Source: Cloeon dipterum
Taxonomy: Eukaryota; Arthropoda; Insecta; Ephemeroptera; Baetidae
DNA: 64,000 nucleotides
Assembly: GCF_949628265.1 (NCBI RefSeq)
Contig: NC_088790.1
Location: 8,064,545-8,128,544 of the forward strand
Reading direction: 5' to 3'
Made by a program: the position numbers and the translations under genes. Under the pieces are notes generated by a model. The model was not told the DNA's origin. It was given only the letters and a program-made list of their open reading frames with translations, and ran no database searches. This document shows, one piece after another, positions 38,101 through 48,594 of this stretch (position 1 is its first letter; each line of letters opens with the position of its first letter).

Positions 38101-41100
38101 TGGTGCTTGAGGGGGCGAGCGCGCGGATTAAACCTCGACGAGGAGCGAGCAGCGAGCGACTGCCGAGCGCGAGAGTGAGTGAGTGACTTACTCAAGAAGA
38201 ATATCAGCGCGCGGCACTCTCGCGGCTCGGCGCTTGTTTGGACTATTGATTATGGAAAAACTACAAGAGTGCACTCGCTCGCTCGCCTGCTCGCTCGGAC
38301 TGGGCATTTATGCAAAGAAAGAAAGAAAGGAAGGAAGGAAGTCGCGGGCTGGTTGTGTCCACGGGATGGGGCTTCTGTACAGACCGAGAGTGGCCGCGCT
38401 CGAGGCGGAGTGCGCTTTTAGCCGCGATCTGACTCTCAGCGGCGCAGAAAAACGTGCTTCCTGAGCATTTTCATCGTATTAAGAGCCCTTTGCTAAAAAA
38501 CAAAGCGGAAAAAATCGATATGAGACCCACATTGTGATATGGAGCAGTGACGAGTAATTGATCATCGGATGCTCGTGCGCGCGAGTGTGTGACGTCACTT
38601 AATTAGCAACTGTGTGTAATGCCATTGCCAGCCTTGGATCGAGCGAACGGAGCTTGCGTTTATGTAAATGTACGCGAGCTATCTATCAGAGTGCAATAGT
38701 ACAACCGACGGATTCGACATTGGAAACTTGTCCGCTGGAAGTGCAATTCCTATTCCTGCACCATTAATATCAATGGTGCTACGCGCGGATCGTGATTATT
38801 ATCATTTCCGCAGTTTGTACGCCAGAGGGGGATGATAGCAAGATTAATTCTAAATTTAGCCTCTAATTTGAGAGGAAACTCACTCTGAATCCCGTCCAAA
38901 GTGACATGAAACCCAGTGTCAGTGATAATTTTCAACACAAAATTTTAATTGGATTGACCCAAATCAACTAACTGTATTAATATTTTTTTTAAATATTATC
39001 CCAGAAAATTTAAAGGTTAATCTGAGAAAAAGAAAAAATGGAAAAAAGGGGACCACATTATTTTAAGATTGAGTCTAAGTCTTTCTAATAGAAAAATTTC
39101 TTGTCATTACAGGAAAAATTCAATCACCTGTTGCTTATTTCCAAATGTCTTATTTTTAAAACCTGTTCTTCCAGATTTAACATTTAAATCAAGGTGTATA
39201 TTTTTTCGGCATTAATATTAATAATAAGATAAAATTAATAATTACAAATTGTAGATTGAAACTTTCCACATCTATACTTTAATTTGGTTTAAAACTTAGA
39301 TTCACAAATGAGGAATATTAACAGAAGTATCCTTTTTGACTGGGAAGCAGTAACGACTTTTAAATGAGGCACAGTAATTTTCCTGCCAGTTATATCATGA
39401 CGTAAGAAATCTCAAAAATAGATGGACTTAAGAATATTTCTAACAAAAGGACAGTGTCCTAAGTGGGGCGATTTATTTTTACTCGTCACTTAATTGTTCT
39501 CTTTTTTATTGCATTCAGCATCTAAGTGGTGTCAATCGATTTCTCCGGACGGCGAAGCATTATCCTCTGCAGATCGCCGAAGTAATGATTTTATTAAGCT
39601 GATAAGGCCTGAGGGGATGAAATAACTGCAGTCCTCAACGATATTGTGTGAATATAATTGTCAATGTATTATTTCCCATCAAAAATAAATGAACGTGGAA
39701 AAAATTTATTTCAAAGCATATTCCTTAAAATTCTTTTGTTTCTTTTAAAAGCGTTGATAAGAAATAGCCTTATAATTTCTGTTGAATATGCCTGTGATGG
39801 CTGTGATTTCTTATCTGGTTACCCAATAAAAATATTGTGCGCACCTTTATTCACACGCATCCATCATCCCTGGATTACTGTTGGTGTTGCTTAAAAGGTT
39901 TATCATGTATCGACGCACGGATTGATAGAATTATAATCACAATGGCTTTATTGTGCGTGTATTGATACGCGGCTGTCACAATATTGTCCGAACTCAATTA
40001 GAGCAACGAATTGGAGCAAGTTACACGCTTAATTCGACTTGTTGTGTGTATTATAGCGACAATAATTGCACCTTGTCGATCGGCGGCGTGTAATAAGGCG
40101 TTCGCTCTTGACCGAGGCCCACTTTTGGCGTGTGAGCCTCAAAATAGACCGCAGCGGAGAAACTCTGGTGGCGCGCGCCGCTGCGGTTGACGATAAAAAT
40201 GCAATTACTCAGGTAATATGCAGTGCATCAAAGCGACAAACACGAGAGAGAATATTATTGCATTTCCACGTATGGCGTTAGAGGGTCGTTGCCAGGCCTT
40301 TATTTTGGATACCACCGCGGTAAAAGCGTCTTTCGCGACTGCCGTGGCGTAAGAAATGGCAATATTGGATTCTTCTACCGCGTTTCGGCGCACTTTACAG
40401 AACCGAGATTGGAGAACGAGTTGCAAAACGATTCTGCAGTCGATAAAGTGTTCGTTTTAACTCCAGCAAAATTGATTATCATCGATTTTCTGTACAAACA
40501 CGAAAGTTGCCCGTCTTCGTAAACTTTATCTAATTTAAAGTCGCGGAGCATCCAATTTGCAAGACGCGGTGATGCGGATTGCATAACCTACATTCTCTCC
40601 TTTGACATCATGCCGTGCACATTTTGTTTCCCATAACTAAACTATTTGAGTAAACTTTATCCACTTACCCAAGATGGCTCTGAGGTGGCCTTCCAGGGTT
40701 TGCAGGACGGTCATTTTCACCTCTTTGACCGACTTGCCCAGGAACTGCTCGGACGCCGTCTGCAGGAGCTCCTCAGCCTTCATGATTTTGCACTGGGCCA
40801 CACCGGTCACCGTCAACGGCACACCCTGCGCGGTCTCCACTTGCTCGCACATCGGGTTCAGCGTCATCACCTGCGGAAAAATCACAATCAGTGCCGAAAT
40901 TGACATTTTCAAGTTGAGCTAGTTGCTGATGAGTAGTCTGAATTAAAAAAAAGTTATAAAATGATTTTTTAGCATTTGGTTTGGTGTTTAAGACAGTAGA
41001 CCTTATTTTTGTGCAGTCCATTAAATTTTATTCACCAGTTGAGCACGAATCAAGCAATTTGTAAACTTGAAATCGTCGAATACCACCAACATCACCGAAA

Positions 41101-41591
41101 ACCATCTATATCGCCTTTGAATGCATCCTATACACAACATAAACCTCGCCAAAACGGTCTATATTGCCGGTGAATTTTTAATATTACTGATACTGTTTTT
41201 CAGATTCAGATTGTATTTTATTTTTGTTTAAGTCGATATTTACATTTGTGACTTATTAAAAACACGTCATAAATTTGTGAATAGTTGTTGATATTTGCTA
41301 AGTAACTTTTGAACCTTTTGGGTTTTAAAGGAGAAAAGAAGTTAAATTTCGAATTCCAAAACTCTTTTTCGATTAAGATGTACAATTAACAAAAAATAGG
41401 CCTATAAAATGTATTGGAATTGGAATTTAGTCGAATTTGTTCAATAAATTTTGTGTTTAACTCAAACTAAATACAAAGGAAAAATGAAGCATATACCTCC
41501 AAAGAGAGCCTTTGGACGTCTGTGACAAGCCACCAGGCCCAGGCCCAGCCTCCGACGATGGTCGACTTCTTCGTGGAGCCACAGCATCCTC
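32158..41591 (-). CDS. Flo2: Flotillin-2 (first coding exon not in view)
   Basis: Eight phase-consistent coding exons read leftwards: 41591-41497, 40870-40669, 35683-35451, 34493-34374, 34133-33919, 33455-33272, 33218-33072 and 32187-32158. Flotillin-2 is a palmitoylated scaffold on the inner face of plasma-membrane microdomains. It acts in endocytosis and in Wnt and Hedgehog spreading. The first seen exon holds GGCCGSTKKSTIVGGWAWAW, as in fly Flo2. The SPFH/PHB domain follows (VMTLNPMCEQVETAQGVPLT, REVAAPDVGRMGIEILSFTI), then the long Glu-Ala coiled-coil flotillin repeats (KAEAERMRMKAAVYKQYGE), and the end VLSKLPGAK. The canonical N-terminal exon (MGN-HTVGPNEA type, ending phase 1) is absent between 41592 and 64000. 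The record is therefore 5'-partial. Confidence 0.95.
38010..38074 (-). other. Candidate alternative first exon in the flotillin-2 intron
   Basis: Immediately downstream (minus-strand sense) of a GC-rich island, an ATG at 38074 opens a frame beginning MLANLEAVSLG and running through the hydrophobic stretch ITIAFTVFVV to Lys-Lys. It then meets a strong splice donor (AA|GTGAGT), with an in-frame stop just beyond. The exon ends in phase 2. That does not fit the next flotillin-2 exon (35683, which needs phase 1) but does fit the exon starting at 33455. It may be an alternative flotillin-2 start or part of another gene. Confidence 0.35.
38085..38460. promoter_or_regulatory. GC-rich island, candidate internal promoter
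   Basis: In an AT-rich intron this stretch is rich in CG dinucleotides and GAGCG/CTCGCT-type motifs. On the minus strand it lies directly before the candidate start exon at 38074. The composition suggests a promoter. No TATA box is evident. Confidence 0.4.
38315..38341. repeat. Purine tetranucleotide microsatellite
   Basis: About three gaaa units run into three ggaa units, an imperfect tetranucleotide microsatellite within the GC-rich island. Confidence 0.75.
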
Positions 41592-44500
41592 CTGTAACAC
41601 GAAGATAAGAAAAACGTCAAAAAACTTTTCCATAAAAATCCGATACAATCAGAGGACGGTCAGGTCTGTTGCCATTCTTAGCGAATTTCGAGACGTGCTC
41701 TCCTGCATGCGTCCGAGACGAAAGCAGGAAAAGCCGTGTGACACGTCGGTAAGCCGCGCGCCGCATTGAAATGCAAAAGGAAGAAGACGTTGCAACGGCG
41801 AAAGAAAGAGTGCATACACAATCTGCTGTGTCCTGAATTTGAAGATGGCCTATGTGACTGATATCGCGTCTCTTTCTCTCTCCCGCGAGCACACTCCGGC
41901 TCCTCTTTCTTTTGTGCTGACCTTCTTGAGGTTGCATGTAATAATAACTACATTCTTGGAGGGTAACGCCCTCTGCCCGTAAAACATCATTTTTTTGCGC
42001 CAGCAAAAACAGCGGCATACTTAGCGGAGCCGTTTGATCGAATTTTAAGACTGGAGGGATGTCTGATGAATGGGAAAGAAAAAATATAGCATTACAGGAA
42101 ATTTTTAAATTAAGAAAAGAATGAAGATTCATTGAGTCAAAAAGGTTTAGCTAAGAGTTTAAAAATAAGTTAAAATAAGTTTCAAAAAATTCTTAGCTAT
42201 ACTACCCCTTGAATAGGGGATAAAAATGGCAACAAGTTTTTGTACAGTTTTTGCAGGCAATTTTGACAATAAAAATTTTCAAGTTAATATAATCGAAGAG
42301 AATCGTGTGATTTGAATATATATGTAACTAATTTCAGTTTTCGATGTAAAAAATAAGTTTAAAATTTAGCACAAGAGAGCATAGATTTTAATGTTTAAAT
42401 AATTATTTCCAGGCTAAACATTTCATGAGAACAATTTTTGACTGCTTTTGAGAAAAATGAAACAACTATAATTAAGGACATTTTTTAGTCTAATGATTAA
42501 TCGCTATTAAGACAGATTTCTCTCGGCGGTGACAATTAGAAATCAGTGTCCTCCCGGAATCCGCTCGAGATTTCCCGCGCACCACATCCAAAGTCCTCCT
42601 CCGCAATCGAGAAGCGTCCCCTTTAAAAACCCGGGGGGTCGTGGAAGATTAACATGCACACTCGAAAGGCAGCGGAATGAAGAAACTTTGAAGAGAATAA
42701 CGAGCCGCCGCGCTGTCTTGTGTGCATACATTCGTGTTTTTTTTTTCTTTTATTTTCATTCATCAGCGAGGTTTCGAGTGTGTGTTCGGCGGGCTGGCCA
42801 ACGTGCGGCACAGAATGGAACAAGCTCCGCGGTCGCCTGCCTCTCCTGCCGAGGACTCACACCGTTACCTCTGCGAACCCGTTATCTGGCGCGGGCTTCC
42901 TCAGCTGGTAGGCCAGCAGTGCCACTCGAGCCTTGTATCTCAACGCAGCAGCCGCCGCCGCAAAGTGCAAATCCACCGCTGACTCACCTGCCGACGTGTG
43001 AAATACCGAAATTCGACTACGCCGGACCTGTTGTTCGCTGTCTGAGCCTGGTGAGTCGGCCGAAAGAGTTTTCGGAGATGAATTTATAAAGGAAGGGACG
43101 GCGATTTGCAAATCAATGAGTAATAATTGCCGGCTGGCTAAAAAGGATGATTGTCCCTACTGACGTCATTCGGGGAATTTGAATAGTCGAATTATTCAGC
43201 AGTCCTTTAGTGTTTACTTTCTTCTCAAACGGATACGCATTACATTCAAATCTTAAATAAAAAAATCGGTGTTGACTGTGTTTAATAGGCTTTAAATATT
43301 TAATTTTGAAATGGAACAATCCAAATCCTTTTAAAGGTGGACATTAATTTATTCTAAGATTTAACAAATTCCTAGCACTCCACTTAAGGAATGATCCGCT
43401 GCCGGCGAAGGATTCCCAACGGAAAACACACGATATACGCTGTAAAAACGTTGCTGCTAAGCGAACTCTGGGAATTAAGTTACAAATCCAGTTGTGTCTG
43501 CGTTTTGCACGACTTGCGCAATGTGTGTCACTTGGCACGAAAGGGTGCTTTGAACGATCCCACGTGGTCGCGATGATAATTAACGGAACTCATCCAGCCG
43601 CGCCGAGCCACTGCGTACGTGAATGAGGTATTAAACGCGTCGCGAAATAATCGCAAGTCACTCGCCGAAACGGAGAAATGTCAATATTAGCACCCTCTTG
43701 AAGCGCCGTTAATGTGCATGTTGGCAAACTTCTCAACGGTGAATGGCATCATCCGCTCCCGGGATTTTTGGGACGGAAAATTGGCCGCGGGCGCGCTAGG
43801 TTCAAGGGACGAGGAGCGTTGCCAATAAAGTTTCACCTTCTTGTCACTGATCGCTTTCAATTTCGCTTTGCTGACGAAACTGTTTTTCTGCCAAATTTAA
43901 TCTCCGTGCCGCAAGGTAAAATCTCAATTGAACATTTTCATATTTCATTTGCATAGTAAATATAAATGAAACGGGACTCCACCTCGATTTTTGATTGCAT
44001 AATTCCAGATTAACACCTAGCTAGGCGTGTTCACAATACCTAGCTACCCTTGGTCCAAATTCAGGATTAAATTAAAATTTCTAATCCGCCCCACTGACAT
44101 TGACAAGCAAAACAATGTACACACAATTATTAACACGCAAATCAAACATTTCGCTGGAATAATATGTCGTATTGAGCGGGAAAGAGGAAACAGAAATTGG
44201 TCGTTGCGTCACGAACCGTGACAATTTTGAATCGATATATCACATACGTGTGGCTGTACTTGCGACCAATGCATTAAAATCCGAGCACGTTCGCGCCTTT
44301 TCTGAATACAAATTTGGAGAGTGTAGTGGCGGGGATTGTCTTTCACCCTGGGTGAAATCTAGGCGCACTCAGGTCCCAAAGCGCCGACTGTCAGTTTGCC
44401 AGTTGCTTGCAGCGCATCACGGACAAAACACTAAGCCACTCGCAACTTTTTTTATCTCCTGCCATCAGGTATTATACAAGCAGAGTTTTTAGCATTGCAC

Positions 44501-44990
44501 TATAATACTGATTTTCTCAGATATCTAGTCTATTTCCGACTGTCATTTTTATAGTTAATTATTGAAACGCTCATGATGCAAAATCATTATTTTAATTAGC
44601 ATAATATTTCAAAACTTAAGTTATCTTTTGCTATCTTTGCCCTGCTGAGCCATGCGATTTTCTTGTTTGTCTTCCTCGATTTTGTGGCATTTATATATTT
44701 AAATAACGACATTTTATTTAAAAAAATCTAAATCGATGAGAATTTGTCATTCTTACATCACTGCAATTATTTGCGATTGCGCCCGAGCACATAAGCGTCC
44801 CTAATCAATTTCTCTTTTCCTTTTGGCACACCGTCCGATTGCTTTCCAATAGCCATTCCGATATCGCACACTTCACTTTCTCCTAATCAATTTTCGCATC
44901 TCGCCCTGCTTCCCGTTGCGTGCTCGAAATCGAGAATGTCATTCATTAATTGTGATCCGCATTTCGCAGACTGTGATGCTGTGAGATCCG
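41592..44990. other. Region between the last visible Flo2 exon and the first GMC gene
   Basis: This is 3.4 kb with no recognisable coding exon on either strand. A GC-rich stretch at 42540-43060 has long chance frames (up to 186 codons) of arginine- and serine-rich composition and no family resemblance. A short perfect palindrome (TTTCACCC-T-GGGTGAAA) is at 44341-44357. A splice acceptor at 44968-44969, 21 bases before the first GMC ATG, indicates a 5' UTR intron for that gene. Confidence 0.5.
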
Positions 44991-47900
44991 ATGGCGACCG
45001 CCGCAGCTGCAGCCGCCCTGCCCGCCCTTCTGTCGGGCGCCACGTCCGCGGTGACCACGGCTGGCCTGTGGTTCACACCCCTGCTCGTGGCCACCCTCGC
45101 CTATTACCACTACGACCTCATCGATCCCGAGTCGAGACCCATCGACGTCGAGGTTGTCAAACCGATTTATGACTTCATCGTGGTCGGCGCTGGCTCGGCC
45201 GGCGCCGTCGTCGCCAACAGGTGGGTCTAACATCCGCTGCAGGAAAATGTTTAAATGATTCGCGAGAGTGATTTTTTAACCTGGCAATCTCCGTTTAGCG
45301 TTTAGAACATATTATTTGCATTTCTTTGAGCTCAAATTAATCACAGTTTTGCATTCAACCGAATGACAAGACAAAAAACATTGAAAATTTTTAATTAATG
45401 GAAGTGGGTCTTCTAGCCAAAAACATGAAATTTCACTTCAAAATATTTAGAAACTAGACAAAAAATTAATATAATCAGGAGTGAAAGGATGGTCAAATCA
45501 AAGTAATGGAATTAAATATTTAAAATCAATAATTTTATTTTATTGATTTTATTTATGCATCGACTTTTACAAAAAAAAAACAGATTTTATGTTTTAAAAT
45601 AGGTCATTTACTTTTAAATGTTTAAGTAAATATATATTTTTTGTTTTTCTCCTAAATAACTTCCTAGAAATGATTGAAATTTATCTATTATTTTTTCATG
45701 CTGATCAGTGTCTTTTAAGTGATTCAGATACTTCGTAATTAAAACTAAATTATTTTAAATCTTTGTTGTGTGTAATTAAACCGAACTCTCAAATACGAGA
45801 GCAAGGTTTCTAATTTTTTATTCAATTTTTTTAGATTATCTGAAATTAATGACTGGCAAGTGCTACTGTTGGAGGCCGGGGGTGACGAGACAGAGATTTC
45901 GGATGTGCCGGTGCTTGCCGCATACCTGCAGCTAAGCCAGCTGGACTGGAAGTACAAGACGGAGCCGCAGCCAAACGCGTGCCTCGGCATGAAGAACCAG
46001 CGGTGCAACTGGCCCAGAGGCAAGGTGCTCGGCGGCTCGTCGGTGCTCAACTACATGCTCTACGTCAGGGGCAATCGGTACGACTACGACTCGTGGCGCG
46101 ACCTGGGCAACCCTGGCTGGGGCTACGACGACGTGCTGTACTACTTCAAGAAGTCTGAGGACAACCGCAATCCGTACCTGGCCAGGTCCAAATACCACTC
46201 GACCGGTGGCTACTTGACTGTGGAGGAAGCGCCCTGGCGCACGCCTCTCGCTACCGCCTTCGTGCAGGCCGGCGTCGAGATGGGATACGAAAACCGCGAC
46301 ATCAACGGCGAGTACCAGTCCGGATTCATGCTCGCCCAGGGCACCACCCGCAGGGGCGCCCGCTGCTCCACGGCCAAGGCCTTCCTCAGGCCCGCCAGAC
46401 TCAGGAAGAACCTCGACATAGCCATGCACGCTCAGGTGAGGTTTAACGGGAAACGTATATTGTTGAAAAGATGAATATTTTCTTTCTTAGAAATAATTTA
46501 GTCAGATTTTATAATCTAATTTTTAAACGTATCAGGCGACGCGCGTTCTTATCGACCCAAAGACGAAGCACGCTTATGGAGTGGAGTTCTTCCGCAACGG
46601 AAAGATGCACGTGGTGCGCGCCAAGAAGGAGGTGATCGTGTCCGGCGGCTCGGTCAACTCGCCGCAGCTGCTGATGCTGTCTGGCATCGGGCCTGCACAG
46701 GAGCTGATTAAGCACAAGATCCCGGTGGTCCAGGACCTGCCCGTCGGTGAGAACATGCAGGACCACGTGGGCCTGGGCGGCTTCACCTTCCTGATCAACC
46801 AGGAGGTCTCGCTGGTGCAGTCGCGCTACGAGAACGTGCCCGCCGTGCTGCAGTACGCCATGCTTGGCACCGGCCCGCTCACCGTCATGGGCGGCGTCGA
46901 GGGGCTCGCATTCATCAACACCAAGTACGCCAACAAGACCATCGACTTCCCCGACATTGAGTTCCATTTCATTTCCGGCTCGACCAATTCGGATGGAGGA
47001 AGGCAAATCCGCAAGGCGCACGGCATCACTGATGAGCTTTACGAAAAGGTGAGTTTGGCGTGTTTGACACGAGTCTTGAATCTTAAAACAACTTTTTGAA
47101 AAATAATTCAAGTTGTAAAGCAAAAGTCAATTAATTCGAATACTCGAATACTGCGTTTATTTTTTTACGTTTGATTGTCCTTTTTAGGGAAAGCATTTAA
47201 AGCGGCATGATCCATTTTGAGAAATGAAAATCAAATAGCTAAAAATCTTTAATTTTTTTTTTATCAATTAACTAGTATTCTGACTTGAGTATATTTTTCT
47301 TTGTGTAACTTTACTCATTTTTCTTATACCTTAATTTTCACGTTTTTCATTTATTTCTATAAAATATTGAAGTTCAGTTTTCTCTAGAATTTTAATGCTT
47401 CCTATTTTAACTTTAAATTGAGTGCATAGTTCAGAAATATGTGTTCATGTGAAAAATTTGAAACCACGATTTTCATGATATGAACTCCACGTTTTGCTCA
47501 TTGAATTTCAGGTGTACCGTCCAATCGACAACAGGGACGTGTGGTCGGTGCTGCCGGTATTGCTGCGGCCGCGATCGCGCGGTGTGATCAAGCTGCGGTC
47601 GCGCAACCCGTTCGACTACCCGCTCATCTACCCCAACTACCTGAGCGACCCGTTCGACCTGGCGACGCTGGTCGAGGGCGTCAAGTTCGGGCTGGCGATG
47701 AGCAAGACCAAGTCATTCCAGCGCTTCGGCAGCAAGCTGCATCAGATTCCGTTCCCGCAGTGCGTCAAGTCGACGCAGTTGTGGACGGACGAGTACTGGG
47801 CGTGCATGGTGCGCCACTACTCGGTAACCATCTACCACCCGGTGGCCACGTGCACTATGGGCCCTGCGTACGACAAGAAGGCCGTCGTCGACCCCGAGCT

Positions 47901-48042
47901 GCGGGTGCACGGCGTCACCGGGCTCAGGGTGATCGACGCCTCCATCATCCCCCTGCTGGTCAGCGGAAACACCAACGCGCCCGTCATCATGGTGGCAGAG
48001 AAGGGCTCCGACCTCATTAAGAAGACGTGGAATCGTCTCTGA
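44991..48042 (+). CDS. GMC oxidoreductase 1 (glucose dehydrogenase-like, FAD)
   Basis: Four coding exons (44991-45220, 45835-46435, 46536-47048, 47512-48042) give 624 residues. GMC enzymes oxidise sugars, alcohols or steroids using FAD. In insects they act in immunity, cuticle and ecdysteroid metabolism, but I cannot name the substrate here. The N terminus is Ala-rich with a membrane or signal segment ([16 protein letters not shown]). The FAD-binding GAGSAG is at 66-71, followed by LLLEAGGDE, the GMC signature 1 region [19 protein letters not shown], and signature 2 [20 protein letters not shown]. The catalytic His557 sits in [10 protein letters not shown], a departure from the usual GTCKMG. 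The end is [17 protein letters not shown]. Exons are strikingly GC-rich at third positions compared with the introns. It is the most 5' member of the array. Confidence 0.93.
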
Positions 48043-48594
48043 TTTCTGCGCTCTCTCCCTCACACCTCTACTGTTCTCATCCATTCCGACATAAAGACTG
48101 ATTCGTTTTATCGCGCATGAGTGGCTGACTACGAGTGAGTTGATAATATTTTATATAATGCAACACGTGGACTTGAAACCTACTATACATTATCATAAAA
48201 AGGGCTGGGAATTTTAAGCGGTGTAATATTGGAAATAACGACGACTTTCTTAGACCTTTTTGGGCTGGGGAGATAAAATAGTCAACTAAGCTGTATTGAA
48301 TTCCCAACCCTCGTTATAAATTTATACAGCATTTTAACGATTAAAGCAGAAGTTTGTACTTGTAAATAAAAACACGCTTTTTAATAAGACTGTTTAGAGT
48401 TTCATTTCTGCGCCTGTCTGCAGTTTATATTGTAGTATTAGTAAACTTTCAATGCTTTGTTTGCTTTCGTTCCGCGCAATAGAGGAAGCTAGTCGTGAAC
48501 TTGGCAATGGCGATAAATGCGACGAAATTTCAAAAGCACGGCTTCCAGATTCATTTGATATCAGGAATAGTCAGCAACAAGGGTTTTTTCGAGA
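48043..48594. other. Spacer between GMC1 and GMC2
   Basis: This holds the 3' UTR of GMC1, with a candidate AATAAA at 48365-48370, and the promoter and 5' UTR of GMC2. A frame from 48452 runs into GMC2 out of phase and is considered untranslated. Confidence 0.5.
48365..48370 (+). other. Candidate poly(A) signal of GMC1
   Basis: An AATAAA hexamer lies about 320 bases after the GMC1 stop and before the GMC2 start. Assignment is by position only. Confidence 0.4.

Larger units (their letters stand above)
35684..40668 (-). other. 5-kb intron of flotillin-2
   Basis: This intron separates the two halves of the SPFH domain. It is mostly AT-rich but contains a GC-rich island at 38085-38460 with a candidate minus-strand start exon beside it, and a second GC-rich patch near 40060-40200. 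No other gene is recognised within it. Confidence 0.6.

Noticed and set aside
42988-43060. Possible missing flotillin-2 5' exon on the minus strand, with donor CGGCAG|GTGAGT in a compatible phase
   Set aside because: The frame has no ATG and no resemblance to the conserved HTVGPNEA N terminus; the phase match has a one-in-three chance. At most it is a non-coding exon.
42529-43089. 186-codon plus-strand open frame between flotillin-2 and GMC1
   Set aside because: Composition is that of GC-rich DNA read by chance (Arg, Ser, Pro, Cys rich). There is no domain, no splice context, and other frames are equally open there.
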